Assembly (NCBI GenBank): GCA_018817425.1
Contig: JAHITX010000079.1
Location: forward strand, 124,001-188,000
Direction: 5' to 3'
DNA: 64,000 nucleotides
Origin: Pseudomonadota bacterium
Lineage (GTDB): Bacteria > Desulfobacterota > Desulfobacteria > Desulfobacterales > RPRI01
In this document: positions 50,942 to 59,713 of the stretch, one piece after another
Layout: the number at the start of each line of letters is the position of its first letter
Numbering within the stretch: position 1 is the stretch's first letter
Program-made: the position numbers and the translations under genes
Notes under the pieces: generated by a model
The model's input: only the letters and a program-made list of their open reading frames with translations
Database searches by the model: none
What the model was told of the DNA's origin: nothing

Positions 50942-52267
50942 TTACTTAGATAAAAGCAAAAAATTGTTTACACTAAAATAGTCGGAAGAGATCTTAGAAG
51001 CAGGAATATATAAAAATGATTCAGGATGTGGTGACCGGTTTACAGTTGTAGCATGTCTGGCTTTTTCATCAATATAGAGCTGAGTGTCGAAATCTCCCGT
51101 ATTGCTTTTCCCGCTTGGGGTAGTAATGTAATGCAGAAATGTAGAAATCCATATCCGAAAATCACCGGATTGATCATATACTTCTTTGTACCATATGGTA
51201 TAGGTTTCCTGGTCAACATAGTTCACATGCAATCCCCAGTTATAATATGGATCTTTAGGCATCTGCTCAATAATCCATACCTTTCTTGGAACGTAGGTTA
51301 TAGAATCAGGTGCCGGCGCCCAATTAGCGCCTTTCCAATTTGGTACTTCATAACCGAATTTTATGTGTTTACCACTATAAGGATAAGACCTGCAAAGACT
51401 TCCATCCGGCAATTCCTTAGCAGTAAGCATTTTAGGGCTGCTAAAACCAACGAGAATCGTCTTTTCGCCTGCATATTTCCATTTCATAGAACTATTTTTG
51501 CCATTCCACATGTAATTCAAATCTATCCATGAATCAGTACCCATATAAGGATCCGATCTCGAAGCCGAACCTGTTTGCCGGATTCTTCGAATAGCAGGAA
51601 CATAAGCACAGCATACATCATATTTATCATCCATATAAATATAACTCATTGTATTTGTTCCTTTGACGCTCATCGGTGATAAAACACGCTGCATCTCATA
51701 AGTTAAAATCTTATCAGGATTATTCTTTACTTCCTGTCCGGGTGAACGTCCTGTCATATAAAGACGCTGATCCAACCCTTCTATATAACGTTCTTCTCCT
51801 TGCATCTTATCTATCCACTGAATATATATATGCTCCCTTGAACCCATAAAGCGGTATATCTGAAAATTGAAGTTCCACATTATCTTATCAGCTACTTTCG
51901 GATCTTTTAAATCAATATTGGGAAAAGGATAACTATAAATATTGTAGGCTGCGAATTTTCCAGTAGTCTTATCTATTAAATTCCCATCCTTGCTCAAATC
52001 AAATTTTCCGGCATTATTTTTGCCCGCTTCAATAAAGCTATCCTGATGCTTGTATTTAAAATTCAAAGTGCCTGGCGTTACAACCCAGTCACCCCTTTCA
52101 ACAGCCCGGTACATAGCTGGAATAAGCAGATCTTTATATTGAGAGCAGTTAGTCTTGTTGATCATCTTTGGTAAATCCATAGCTTGGACAATGTTACCGG
52201 ACAAAAGCAGAAAAAATAATGAACATATTAACAACTTGAATTTATATAAAATACTCATTTGCCTCAT
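50942..52267 (-). CDS. DUF1329 exported protein, copy 2
   Basis: A 441-residue protein with a signal peptide (about 1-30, LLICSLFFLLLSGNIVQA). The mature part matches copies 1 and 3 block by block: 'INKTNCSQYKDLLIPAMYRAVERGD', 'PGTLNFKYKHQDSFI', 'RRIRQTGSASRSDPYMGTDSW', 'RKVWIIEQMPKDPYYNWGLH'. Ribosome site GGGAGGGAG. It is closer to copy 3 than to copy 1. Same suggested role in handling a hydrophobic compound outside the inner membrane. Confidence 0.8.
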   Translation of the reverse strand: MRQMSILYKFKLLICSLFFLLLSGNIVQAMDLPKMINKTNCSQYKDLLIPAMYRAVERGDWVVTPGTLNFKYKHQDSFIEAGKNNAGKFDLSKDGNLIDKTTGKFAAYNIYSYPFPNIDLKDPKVADKIMWNFNFQIYRFMGSREHIYIQWIDKMQGEERYIEGLDQRLYMTGRSPGQEVKNNPDKILTYEMQRVLSPMSVKGTNTMSYIYMDDKYDVCCAYVPAIRRIRQTGSASRSDPYMGTDSWIDLNYMWNGKNSSMKWKYAGEKTILVGFSSPKMLTAKELPDGSLCRSYPYSGKHIKFGYEVPNWKGANWAPAPDSITYVPRKVWIIEQMPKDPYYNWGLHVNYVDQETYTIWYKEVYDQSGDFRIWISTFLHYITTPSGKSNTGDFDTQLYIDEKARHATTVNRSPHPESFLYIPASKISSDYFSVNNFLLLSK

Positions 52268-52302
52268 TTCTTTCTCCCTCCCTTTGTTGTTATGAAAAAT
52301 AT

Positions 52303-52402
52303 TATCTCCGTCATATAACAGCCCTCTTGAGGAGCTCGTAATTTAATAAGCGTTGTCAGGCAAGACATTAAACAACAAGAGGGCTGTTATATGACGGAGA
52401 TA
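52303..52402. repeat. Perfect 27-bp inverted repeat upstream of DUF1329 copy 2
   Basis: TATCTCCGTCATATAACAGC plus CCTCTTG (52303-52329) is exactly inverse to 52376-52402. The 46-base interior has GTTGTCAGGCAAGACATTAAACAAC, containing the TGTCAGGCAAG word also seen in inverse form beside the repeat before DUF1329 copy 1. No gene fits. The perfection of 27 pairs suggests recent origin, as with a mobile hairpin, or strong selection as an operator or attenuator. Confidence 0.65.
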
Positions 52403-52421
52403 GCTTCCTGTACTTTCTCCG

Positions 52422-52556
52422 TCATGGCATAGCCACTCCACCATCAACGGACTTACCAGTAATAAATAAGCCTTCATCTAAAGCTAAAAGTATTGCTATG
52501 CCGATATAATTTTTAACCGAAGCAGTCCGGCTAAGGTGAGTTTCATTAACTACCAT
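52422..52556 (-). pseudogene. C-terminal remnant of a short-chain dehydrogenase
   Basis: The - strand reads 'THLSRTASVKNYIGIAILLA', 'LDEGLFITGKSVDGGVAMP' and stop, the last 40 residues of an SDR and closest to the gene at 33523 ('[39 protein letters not shown]' as pieces). Two residues are lost in the TGxxxSVDGG strand and everything upstream is gone. It sits between a perfect inverted repeat and the methyltransferase gene, so a rearrangement removed the rest. Confidence 0.8.
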
Positions 52557-52590
52557 TTGAGTCATTTATTTTGGATAATTGAATCACAAA

Positions 52591-53403
52591 TCAAACGCTT
52601 TTTTTACCAAGTTTTCCTGTCCGGAAAGCCTTTATATATTTACGGCAATATTTATCTTCAGCATTCAAAACTGAAGATGCAGCCAAGGTTGACATCAATT
52701 CCTGATCCCGCACATTCAGCATCACAGCATCCGTACCAAGGCCCATAATCATTGCAAGAAATGTACGATTTACAAGGCTTCTCATCGGCATTCCGAAGGC
52801 TACATTTCCAACAATAGTAAAAGTTTTAAACTGTGAAAATCTTTTGCGAAGAATTTGATGTGTATCAATTGTCACCTTACTTGCTCGCCAATCGACTGAT
52901 ACAGTCATAACCAGAGGGTCTATATATACGGCCTCCGGTTTTATCCCCGCCGACACGGCCTGTTCGATAATAATCTCAGCCATAGCTACTCTTCCCTCAG
53001 GGTTATCAGGAATACCTTTTTCGTTCATACATAAACCGACGATACCGCAATTGAGTTCTGCCGCAAGGGGTAGTAGTCTGCCGAGGCTTTCTTTTTCAGC
53101 GGTAACCGAACTTAAGATCAGTTTGGAACCCTGATAAACTTTGACTGCCTTATGCAAGGTTTCAGGATTTGCGCTATCTAAAACAAGCGGAATACCAACA
53201 GCACTCTGGACAGTCTTGATAAGCCATGATAAATTTTCTTCTTCATCACCTCCGCTTAATCCGCCTGCATTTACATCAAGCATCGTTGCCCCGCATTCCA
53301 CCTGACGTTTGGCCAAGGATTTAATAAATTCTTCATTATGAGTTTCAATAGCATCTCTAACCACAGGCACACTAGCATTAAGAGATTCACCGATAATAAG
53401 CAT
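52591..53403 (-). CDS. Methyltetrahydrofolate:corrinoid methyltransferase (pterin-binding, MT2)
   Basis: A 270-residue TIM-barrel protein of the dihydropteroate-synthase-like methyltransferase family (AcsE/MtgA type): 'MLIIGESLNAS' start, 'GATMLDVNAGG' pterin-binding loop, 'VLDSANPETL', 'ILSSVTAEKESL', 'VYIDPLVMTVS' and 'VGNVAFGMP'. It moves methyl from the corrinoid protein to tetrahydrofolate, or the reverse. With the MtmB-like enzyme and corrinoid protein it completes a three-part route that would feed methyl-THF to the MetF/MetV complex at 18.8-27.8 kb. Ribosome site AAGGAAG. It lies 30 bases from the next flavin enzyme. Confidence 0.9.
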   Translation of the reverse strand: MLIIGESLNASVPVVRDAIETHNEEFIKSLAKRQVECGATMLDVNAGGLSGGDEEENLSWLIKTVQSAVGIPLVLDSANPETLHKAVKVYQGSKLILSSVTAEKESLGRLLPLAAELNCGIVGLCMNEKGIPDNPEGRVAMAEIIIEQAVSAGIKPEAVYIDPLVMTVSVDWRASKVTIDTHQILRKRFSQFKTFTIVGNVAFGMPMRSLVNRTFLAMIMGLGTDAVMLNVRDQELMSTLAASSVLNAEDKYCRKYIKAFRTGKLGKKSV

Positions 53404-53433
53404 AGGTTCTTCCTTGTTGATATTATGTATTTT

Positions 53434-55380
53434 CTATTGGATTCCCCACCCTGCAAAAAATCCCCTTCTGACTGCTTCTCCAATTAGTCCTACACTTACA
53501 CAATCACCTATGGGGATTGCTGTGATATACTTATCACAAATACTTTTAGACAACTTGCTCTCAGGCTTCATCCCAAAAGCCAGGACCACGATATCAGCTG
53601 CAATTTCAGTTCTTTTTCCTTCATGATCGACAACCTTTACGCCAGTTTCAGATATTTCCGAAACGCTGTGACTGGTCAGCACACTGATATTATGGTTCCT
53701 GAATGCTTCATTTATACAAATCTTGCTGGCCAGAAAAACATTTGGAGCACATTCAGGCAGCATTTCTACTATGGTTACATTATTGCCTTTCATTGCCATG
53801 TCTATGGCGCACTCGCATCCGGTAGAACCTCCACCGGCTATTATAATATTTTCCCCCATGACTTGCTTATTATCCAAATGGGCATCTATGATAGTCATGG
53901 CCTTTGGAGAATCAATGCCTTTGATATTTGGCATGAACGGTTTGGCTCCAACTGCAACTATGATAGTATCTGCACTTTCGAGTTCGGGAGAATCGGCATT
54001 TATCTCTTTGTTCAAGTGTACAACAACATCCAGCTTGCTCATCTGCAAAATCAAATACTCCAGGTATGCCTTCAGTGGGCTTTTGAATGAAGGTTCGGAT
54101 GCTGACAGAAGCTGACCACCCAGGTATTGATTCTTTTCATAGAGATTTACATTATGGCCTTTTAGTGCTGCAACTCTTGCTGCTTCCATTCCGCCGGGTC
54201 CGCCACCAATCACGACTACATTCTTTGGATTATCAGTTAGGGTAACTTGGTATTCTTTTTCAGATCCGCAGGCTGCATTTATTGAACATGATGTTAAACG
54301 CCCGGTTAAGGGTTTTACCAGGCAGTATTCATTACAGCGAATACATGGGCGAAGTTCGTCTCTTTTTCCGTAAAGTAATTTATTGCCCCATTCAGGTTCG
54401 GCCAGTAACCCACGTCCCAACATTATGAAATCGGTTTTGCCTTGCTTTACCGCTTCCACGGCAGTTTCAGGAGTGTAGTTTCCCGCATTCAGGACAGGTT
54501 TACTTGTGGCTTTTTTTGCTTCTGCTGCGTATTCCGCTAAACATGCATCACCCATGTATGGTGTTGGAAAACACCAATTGTGGGCTTCGTAACAGCCTGC
54601 ATCAATATCAAAAGCATCTATACCGGCTGTATCCAGGTACTCAATGATTTCCAGTCCTTCCTTTATTGTTCTGCCGCCTTCAAGTTTGTGATCAATTGCC
54701 ATCCTGTATAATACAGGGAAATCCGTACCGACGTTTTTTCTAATCTCTTCTATTACTTCAGAAGAAAATCTCATTCTGTTTTCAAAGCTTCCCCCATACT
54801 GATCCGTACGCCTGTTCCAGACCGGTGTCATAAACTGATCAAGTAAATATCCTATATGCGCGTGAATTTCTACAGCATCACACCCTGATATTTTGGCTCT
54901 TAATGCTGCTCTGCCAAAACATTTAACTATATCTTTAATTTCTTCAGTCGTTAATTCCCTGGTTGTCAGGTCACTACACCAAAATGCCGGATTGCAAGAT
55001 GCGGATACCAATGGTTCTTCATTTACCGGCGGTGCGTTTCTGCCAAGTCCTGCCGATAACTGCAGGCAAACAGCAGTACCATGTGCTTTTACTCTGTCTG
55101 CAAGAAGTGCCCATTTTTTGGTTTGTTCATCAGTATCCGATGTTGTCAGGTATCTTAAAAAAGGATCTGTTCTGTTTGTAACAACCTGAAAACCTATGAT
55201 TAGCATGCCTGCACCACCCTTGGCACGCTCTTCAAAATAATCCATTTCTCTGGTAGAAAAGCCCCCATCCGGTCGTCCCAAATTCGTACCTATTGGTGCC
55301 ATAACCAACCGGTTTTTGATGCCAAGATTTCCAATGTAGGTTCTTTCAAATAAACTTGAGTATTTATTGTCAATGTCCAT
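53434..55380 (-). CDS. FeS/flavin old-yellow-enzyme reductase (2,4-dienoyl-CoA reductase/BaiCD-like), copy 2
   Basis: A 648-residue enzyme like the one at 30246. FMN barrel with 'AVEIHAHIGYLLDQFMTP' and 'DQYGGSFENRMRF', [4Fe-4S] motif CIRCNEYC plus a fourth Cys 12 residues on, FAD/NAD fold VVIGGGPGGMEAARVAAL and second fold IIAGGGSTGCECAID. Start is the ATG at 55380 (AAAGGGG upstream); the ATG seven codons earlier is unlikely. It is more canonical than copy 1. Likely reduces a C=C double bond conjugated to a carbonyl in a ring or acyl-CoA. Confidence 0.87.
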   Translation of the reverse strand: MDIDNKYSSLFERTYIGNLGIKNRLVMAPIGTNLGRPDGGFSTREMDYFEERAKGGAGMLIIGFQVVTNRTDPFLRYLTTSDTDEQTKKWALLADRVKAHGTAVCLQLSAGLGRNAPPVNEEPLVSASCNPAFWCSDLTTRELTTEEIKDIVKCFGRAALRAKISGCDAVEIHAHIGYLLDQFMTPVWNRRTDQYGGSFENRMRFSSEVIEEIRKNVGTDFPVLYRMAIDHKLEGGRTIKEGLEIIEYLDTAGIDAFDIDAGCYEAHNWCFPTPYMGDACLAEYAAEAKKATSKPVLNAGNYTPETAVEAVKQGKTDFIMLGRGLLAEPEWGNKLLYGKRDELRPCIRCNEYCLVKPLTGRLTSCSINAACGSEKEYQVTLTDNPKNVVVIGGGPGGMEAARVAALKGHNVNLYEKNQYLGGQLLSASEPSFKSPLKAYLEYLILQMSKLDVVVHLNKEINADSPELESADTIIVAVGAKPFMPNIKGIDSPKAMTIIDAHLDNKQVMGENIIIAGGGSTGCECAIDMAMKGNNVTIVEMLPECAPNVFLASKICINEAFRNHNISVLTSHSVSEISETGVKVVDHEGKRTEIAADIVVLAFGMKPESKLSKSICDKYITAIPIGDCVSVGLIGEAVRRGFFAGWGIQ

Positions 55381-55421
55381 AAATTCCCCTTTTATCCTCA
55401 TAATCGTTATCTCTTACGATA

Positions 55422-57032
55422 TTACTTTTGTGATACAGCATGTTCGATGGCAGTATACCCGGAGGTAGTCGACATACTGCAACCACCTAAAAGACCGAAG
55501 CCCATTGGAGTTCTGCCCTCACCGATACTTCCACCGGCTGTGAAAAATGCGGCGTATAGCCCGGAAATAGGCTTTGCATCTATATCCAATACCTGCATGT
55601 GACGATTCGTCCTCAAGCCACAGCCGACAGGCCCCATGCTGCCGCCTGCTTTCAGCCCATAAAACGGAGCTTGCTTTATCGGTATCAGAAAGCGTTCAGG
55701 TGTTTCGAATTCAGGGTCCTCGCCGGCATCACAATATCCATTCCATTTCTCTACTGCCTGCTTGAAAAGAACCTTATCCAGGCCTAACTTTACAGCTAAC
55801 TCCTCAAGTGTATCGGCCACTCTTATTGCTCCCAAATCAATCGATTCTTTCACAGCCTCCCGCCAATCATCCGGGCAAAGCAGATTGTTTCTGGTAACTG
55901 TATTCAGGCCAGGAATATCCGGTGTGATGGGGCGTTTGCAGGATAGCCCCAATGGGACATCGTCCTGGATCTTCCATATATTTTCTTCGTATTTGTTATC
56001 AAAAATAACATACGCCCTTCCACCAGGTTGTGCTCCCATTGCGGGCGGCCTTAACATGTATTGGCTTAAGTTATTATCCATCATCATAAATCTTTCGCAC
56101 GCTTTGTTTAAGTGCAGCCACGGGGCCCTCGACAACTGAACATCTCCGGAATATAAATATCTAAACCACGGGCCACCTTTCTCCGTAAGGTCTATTCCCC
56201 CCTCAAAGCATGTGCACGAGTCAAATCCTGCCACATCGGCTCCTGCTCCAAGCCCCATCCTGAAACATTCTCCGGTATTTGACGGCAGAGACATCGATAC
56301 ACTGCCGACACCTTTATATACTGAGGGCGCATATTGCTTAAGCAGGCTTCGATTGTGCTGCATACCGCCGGCCGCCATAAGTACGGCGTTTTTTGCTTTT
56401 ATGAAGATGGTGATTCCCTCAGAATTGGTAGCTTTTACCCCCACAATCCTGCCATTATCTCTCACTAATGCGGTTATTTGAGTATTGGTGTGAAATTTAA
56501 CACCTTTTTCATTGCATTTTTCGGTCAGAAAATTCATGAGGTCAGTCATCGGAATATAGCACAATCTCTGGTGACCGCCTTTGGAAGTAACTGCGGGGTA
56601 TCCTGCTATCTCACTTTCCCATTCAAAGCCTTGATCTTCTATCCAATCAACGACTTCACCACTCTTTTGTATCATATTGCGAAACAAATGGATGTTGCCT
56701 GTGTAACCAGTCTCAAACAGGCTTCCCATAGCAACTTCGTTTGCATCCCATTCTATACCTTGCTTTTTCTGGACCCTGCTGTTGTAAGCGTAAAATGCTC
56801 CGGCGTATTGCGATGTCCCGCCGGTAAATTTCAATTTCTCCAAAAGAATCACGGAGCATCCTTCCAACCTGGCTTTAAGTGCGCCTGCAAGGCCTCCTCC
56901 TCCTGACCCGACTACTACTATATCGGCCTCCTGATCCCATTTTGCCGGTGGTTCTTCCGGCAGGATTGGTTTTGCATCTTCAGGTTTTTCCATTGGCTTT
57001 AGTCCTACTCTCCAATCATAGTTCTTGTTCAT
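55422..57032 (-). CDS. FAD-dependent oxidoreductase, 3-ketosteroid dehydrogenase/fumarate reductase flavoprotein-like
   Basis: A 536-residue FAD_binding_2 protein. The dinucleotide motif is VVGSGGGGLAGALKARLEG (near 35) followed by 'LLEKLKFTGGTSQYAG', a middle substrate-cap domain, and 'YAAFFTAGGSIGEGRTPMGFG' with the C-terminal FAD contacts. This layout is that of KstD-type 3-ketosteroid dehydrogenases, urocanate/fumarate reductases and BaiJ-like proteins; which activity it has cannot be fixed. The ATG at 57032 has GAGGAGGAAAC just upstream. It is the first gene after a -24/-12 promoter and therefore the lead gene of the run 57.0-40.5 kb. Confidence 0.82.
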   Translation of the reverse strand: MNKNYDWRVGLKPMEKPEDAKPILPEEPPAKWDQEADIVVVGSGGGGLAGALKARLEGCSVILLEKLKFTGGTSQYAGAFYAYNSRVQKKQGIEWDANEVAMGSLFETGYTGNIHLFRNMIQKSGEVVDWIEDQGFEWESEIAGYPAVTSKGGHQRLCYIPMTDLMNFLTEKCNEKGVKFHTNTQITALVRDNGRIVGVKATNSEGITIFIKAKNAVLMAAGGMQHNRSLLKQYAPSVYKGVGSVSMSLPSNTGECFRMGLGAGADVAGFDSCTCFEGGIDLTEKGGPWFRYLYSGDVQLSRAPWLHLNKACERFMMMDNNLSQYMLRPPAMGAQPGGRAYVIFDNKYEENIWKIQDDVPLGLSCKRPITPDIPGLNTVTRNNLLCPDDWREAVKESIDLGAIRVADTLEELAVKLGLDKVLFKQAVEKWNGYCDAGEDPEFETPERFLIPIKQAPFYGLKAGGSMGPVGCGLRTNRHMQVLDIDAKPISGLYAAFFTAGGSIGEGRTPMGFGLLGGCSMSTTSGYTAIEHAVSQK

Positions 57033-57194
57033 TTTTGTTTCCTCCTCATATATAAACCGAAAAAGTGAACTCATTCCCTGCTTCCTGTGGTAAGTTTAGC
57101 GAGAGAATCTAAAAGGATTAAAAGTTATTACGTTTGAAAATCTCCAGTCTGATATGTGGCATGGAGCCTTAATCTATGCAGTTGCCAATCTCAT

Positions 57195-57210
57195 TGCTTA
57201 AATCGTGCCA
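57195..57210 (-). promoter_or_regulatory. Sigma-54 (-24/-12) promoter of the 57.0-40.5 kb operon
   Basis: On the - strand the sequence is TGGCACGATTTAAGCA: the -24 element TGGCACG and the -12 GC are exactly ten bases apart, matching the sigma-54 consensus apart from AA in place of TT before GC. It lies about 160 bases before the FAD-dehydrogenase start codon and faces a sigma-54 activator gene (57509), so the pair fit as promoter and regulator. Confidence 0.7.
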
Positions 57211-57318
57211 AAATATAATTAATTGATATAACAATTGGTTACATATGAATAGCTTTCAAGCCATCTAAATGAAGATAAATGTATCTATTATATCGCTAAA
57301 AATAGTGCTATATAACAT

Positions 57319-57460
57319 GAGCCGGTTTCAAAACGCCCCATTTTGGCCGATCTCTGCGTTGGGCTCAAATTTCAATCCTCGAAATACTCAATGTATTCCT
57401 GTGGTTGAAATTTTCGCCCGCCTTGAGCTTGACCAAACTGAAACGTTTTGAAAGTGGCTC
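57319..57460 (+). repeat. 142-bp inverted-repeat-bounded element, copy 3
   Basis: Ends GAGCCGGTTTCAAAACG and CGTTTTGAAAGTGGCTC. Same unit as at 10434 and (inverted) 43572. Its place between a sigma-54 promoter and the activator gene means that it now separates the activator from its likely upstream binding sites. Confidence 0.75.
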
Positions 57461-57508
57461 ACATGCATTAATTTTTTATGTTTATATACATAAAGGAGAA
57501 TCCTGATA

Positions 57509-59170
57509 ATGGATGAAAATGATTTTTTCCGTCAGGCAACTTTACAGATTTGTGGTAGTCTTGATATCGAAACTTCCTTATGGAATGCTTTTGAATATCT
57601 GGAAAAGTTTATGCCGTTAACAGGCATGAATCTTGTGCTGGGAGAGCCGGGTATGCCTGCAATAGAAACGCTGGCCCAGGTAAGCCGCAATAAAATTGAA
57701 AAAGTTGCCCGTAAGATTCCTTTACCACAAGAAATGCAGGCGGTACTGGAGCGTCAATGGGTGGAATTAACTGATGTTGGAATTATCAACCAGCCTGACT
57801 CGTTTCCTGTAAGCAAAGAAATAGCTCAATTGCTTGAAATGCCTGAAATGTCGACATTGACTATGCGTCTTAAAATAAATGATTCAAAACTGTTTGCTCT
57901 GGTAGTTTATTCAAAAGGAATAGACCAATATACAAGAGCACATGCCAATTTATTATCGCTTTTACACGACCCTTTTGCCATTGCCATGTCAAATGCATTA
58001 AAACATCAGGATGTCCTCAAACTTAAAGAATTGCTTGCTGATGACAACCGGTATCTTCATAACGAGCTGCTTCGTATTTCCGGAAATGAGATTATAGGCA
58101 GGAGAAAGGGGCTAAAGAAAGTTTTCGATATGGTACGGCAGGTAGCTCCTTTAAACAGTCCGGTGCTTTTGCTGGGAGAAACCGGGTCAGGAAAAGAAGT
58201 TATTGCCAATGCTATCCATTATTCATCACCACGAAGAAGTGGGCCTTTCATTAAGGTTAATTGCGGCGCTATACCGGATACGCTGATTGACAGCGAGCTT
58301 TTCGGACATGAGAAAGGAGCTTTTACAGGAGCATTATTCCAGAAACGTGGCAGATTCGAAAGGGCTCATAAAGGAACAATACTTCTTGATGAAATCGGAG
58401 AACTACCACAGGAAGCGCAGGTTAGACTTTTGCGTGTAATCCAAAACCAGGAAATTGAACGTGTTGGCGGAACGGAATCTATATCTATAGATATCCGTAT
58501 TATTGCCTGTACTCACAGAAATCTTGAAAAAATGGTTTTATCGAAACAGTTCAGAGAAGATCTCTGGTTCAGGCTGAATGTATTTCCTATAAACATACCT
58601 CCACTAAGGGAAAGAATAGAAGATATTTCCGAACTTGTTGAATACTTTATGAAGCAAAAGTCCATTGAAAGAAATATTCCTGCCGCACCAGTCATTGCAA
58701 GCGAATCTATCGAGAAACTAAAGAATTATCATTGGCCCGGAAATGTGCGTGAATTGGAAAACTTTGTGGAAAGAACTTTAATCCAGAATCGGGGTAAAAA
58801 TATTTCGGAACCGATATCTTTTGATAATTCACTTTTTCAGACACCGGAATCCGAACCGGAGCAACAAGTAGAACTAAATTACAAAACTACAATAGAAGAT
58901 AAACTTTCAATGCACATGAAAGAAATCATAAAAATAATCTTACCGGAACCGGAACGCAGTAAATTATACTCCCAAAAAACTGAAGATGAATCATTAAAAC
59001 TTGATGATGCTTTAGCTTCACACATAAATAAAGTGCTGAAGATAACCAGAGGAAAAGTAACCGGTCCGGGTGGTGCCTCCGAACTTCTCGGTCTGAACCC
59101 CAGCACTCTAAGAAGTAAAATGAAAAAGATCGGTATATCACTCAGCAAGAAAGATCTTTTTAATGCTTGA
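57509..59170 (+). CDS. Sigma-54-dependent transcriptional activator
   Basis: A 553-residue enhancer-binding protein. An N-terminal sensor domain (about 1-170, GAF-like but not assigned) is followed by the AAA+ domain: Walker [10 protein letters not shown] near 228, the sigma-54 contact loop GAFTGA near 272, Walker [13 protein letters not shown] near 290, arginine fingers in '[14 protein letters not shown]' and '[17 protein letters not shown]'. The C-terminal Fis-type HTH (about 510-545) includes '[20 protein letters not shown]'. The linker at 440-500 is longer than usual. It likely senses a pathway compound and turns on the divergent -24/-12 promoter. Confidence 0.93.
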   Translation: MDENDFFRQATLQICGSLDIETSLWNAFEYLEKFMPLTGMNLVLGEPGMPAIETLAQVSRNKIEKVARKIPLPQEMQAVLERQWVELTDVGIINQPDSFPVSKEIAQLLEMPEMSTLTMRLKINDSKLFALVVYSKGIDQYTRAHANLLSLLHDPFAIAMSNALKHQDVLKLKELLADDNRYLHNELLRISGNEIIGRRKGLKKVFDMVRQVAPLNSPVLLLGETGSGKEVIANAIHYSSPRRSGPFIKVNCGAIPDTLIDSELFGHEKGAFTGALFQKRGRFERAHKGTILLDEIGELPQEAQVRLLRVIQNQEIERVGGTESISIDIRIIACTHRNLEKMVLSKQFREDLWFRLNVFPINIPPLRERIEDISELVEYFMKQKSIERNIPAAPVIASESIEKLKNYHWPGNVRELENFVERTLIQNRGKNISEPISFDNSLFQTPESEPEQQVELNYKTTIEDKLSMHMKEIIKIILPEPERSKLYSQKTEDESLKLDDALASHINKVLKITRGKVTGPGGASELLGLNPSTLRSKMKKIGISLSKKDLFNA

Positions 59171-59197
59171 GCAAATTGCTAAGATAATAAATTTACT

Positions 59198-59614
59198 TTA
59201 AGACATACTTTCCATTGCATCTATATAAAGCTTGCGCTGTTTGAACAACCAACTGCCATTTCGTTTAACAAGTTCGTCCGTATAACGCCCGGACATGCTG
59301 ATAATAGAAATTCCATCACTGTTTGGTCTTAACATAATAAAATAGCTCTTTGCTGTTGCACTGTTTCCGGTAACGTTGATAACTTCATTCATTATGCAAT
59401 GTTTCATCATCGGCAAACCATTGGTAAGTGGAATGCTTTGTGTAAAAGCCTTAAGTGCTTCTTTGCCTTCTTGCACGCCCAAAACGCCGCAATCAAAAAT
59501 ACCATCGTCAGTAAACATATCGACCCATTTGTCAAACTCTGCACCGTCAAAATAATAACAATAATTAGCTATTGTTTCATGAATCAAATCTTTTTCTATT
59601 AATATGTCATTCAT
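59198..59614 (-). CDS. SnoaL/NTF2-like protein
   Basis: A 138-residue protein with the NTF2-like cone fold pattern: helices at 1-35 ('LIHETIANYCYYFDGAEFDKWVDMFTDDGIFD'), then strands ending 'FIMLRP' and 'SGRYTDELVKRNGSWLFKQRKLYID'. The wording is that of SnoaL-4-type proteins, a group that includes bile-acid 7-alpha-dehydratase (BaiE), scytalone dehydratase and steroid isomerases. It would suit a dehydratase or isomerase step. It is separated from the bis-MGD enzyme by a repeat. Confidence 0.75.
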   Translation of the reverse strand: MNDILIEKDLIHETIANYCYYFDGAEFDKWVDMFTDDGIFDCGVLGVQEGKEALKAFTQSIPLTNGLPMMKHCIMNEVINVTGNSATAKSYFIMLRPNSDGISIISMSGRYTDELVKRNGSWLFKQRKLYIDAMESMS

Positions 59615-59653
59615 AATTTCTCCTCTTATTGTTTTAGATAAATCGTCACTTGT

Positions 59654-59713
59654 GGCGGCATATAAATGCTGCCCTGCGTAAGAGATTAGTAGGGCGGGGT
59701 TTTATACCCCGCC
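59654..59713. repeat. 60-bp GC-rich double-hairpin repeat, copy 2
   Basis: GGCGGCATATAAATGCTGCC then linker with GAGATTA then GGGCGGGGTTTTATACCCCGCC: the same unit as 35291-35351. It overlaps the last three codons and stop of the bis-MGD enzyme gene, so the protein's final GGV comes from the repeat. Confidence 0.75.

Larger units (their letters stand above)
57033..57508. other. 476-base divergent control region
   Basis: Holds the sigma-54 promoter for the - strand operon (57195-57210), the third copy of the 142-bp repeat (57319-57460), and the start of the sigma-54 activator gene to the right. Between 57211 and 57318 there is AT-rich DNA that should contain activator sites; I see no clean palindrome. 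Confidence 0.5.
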
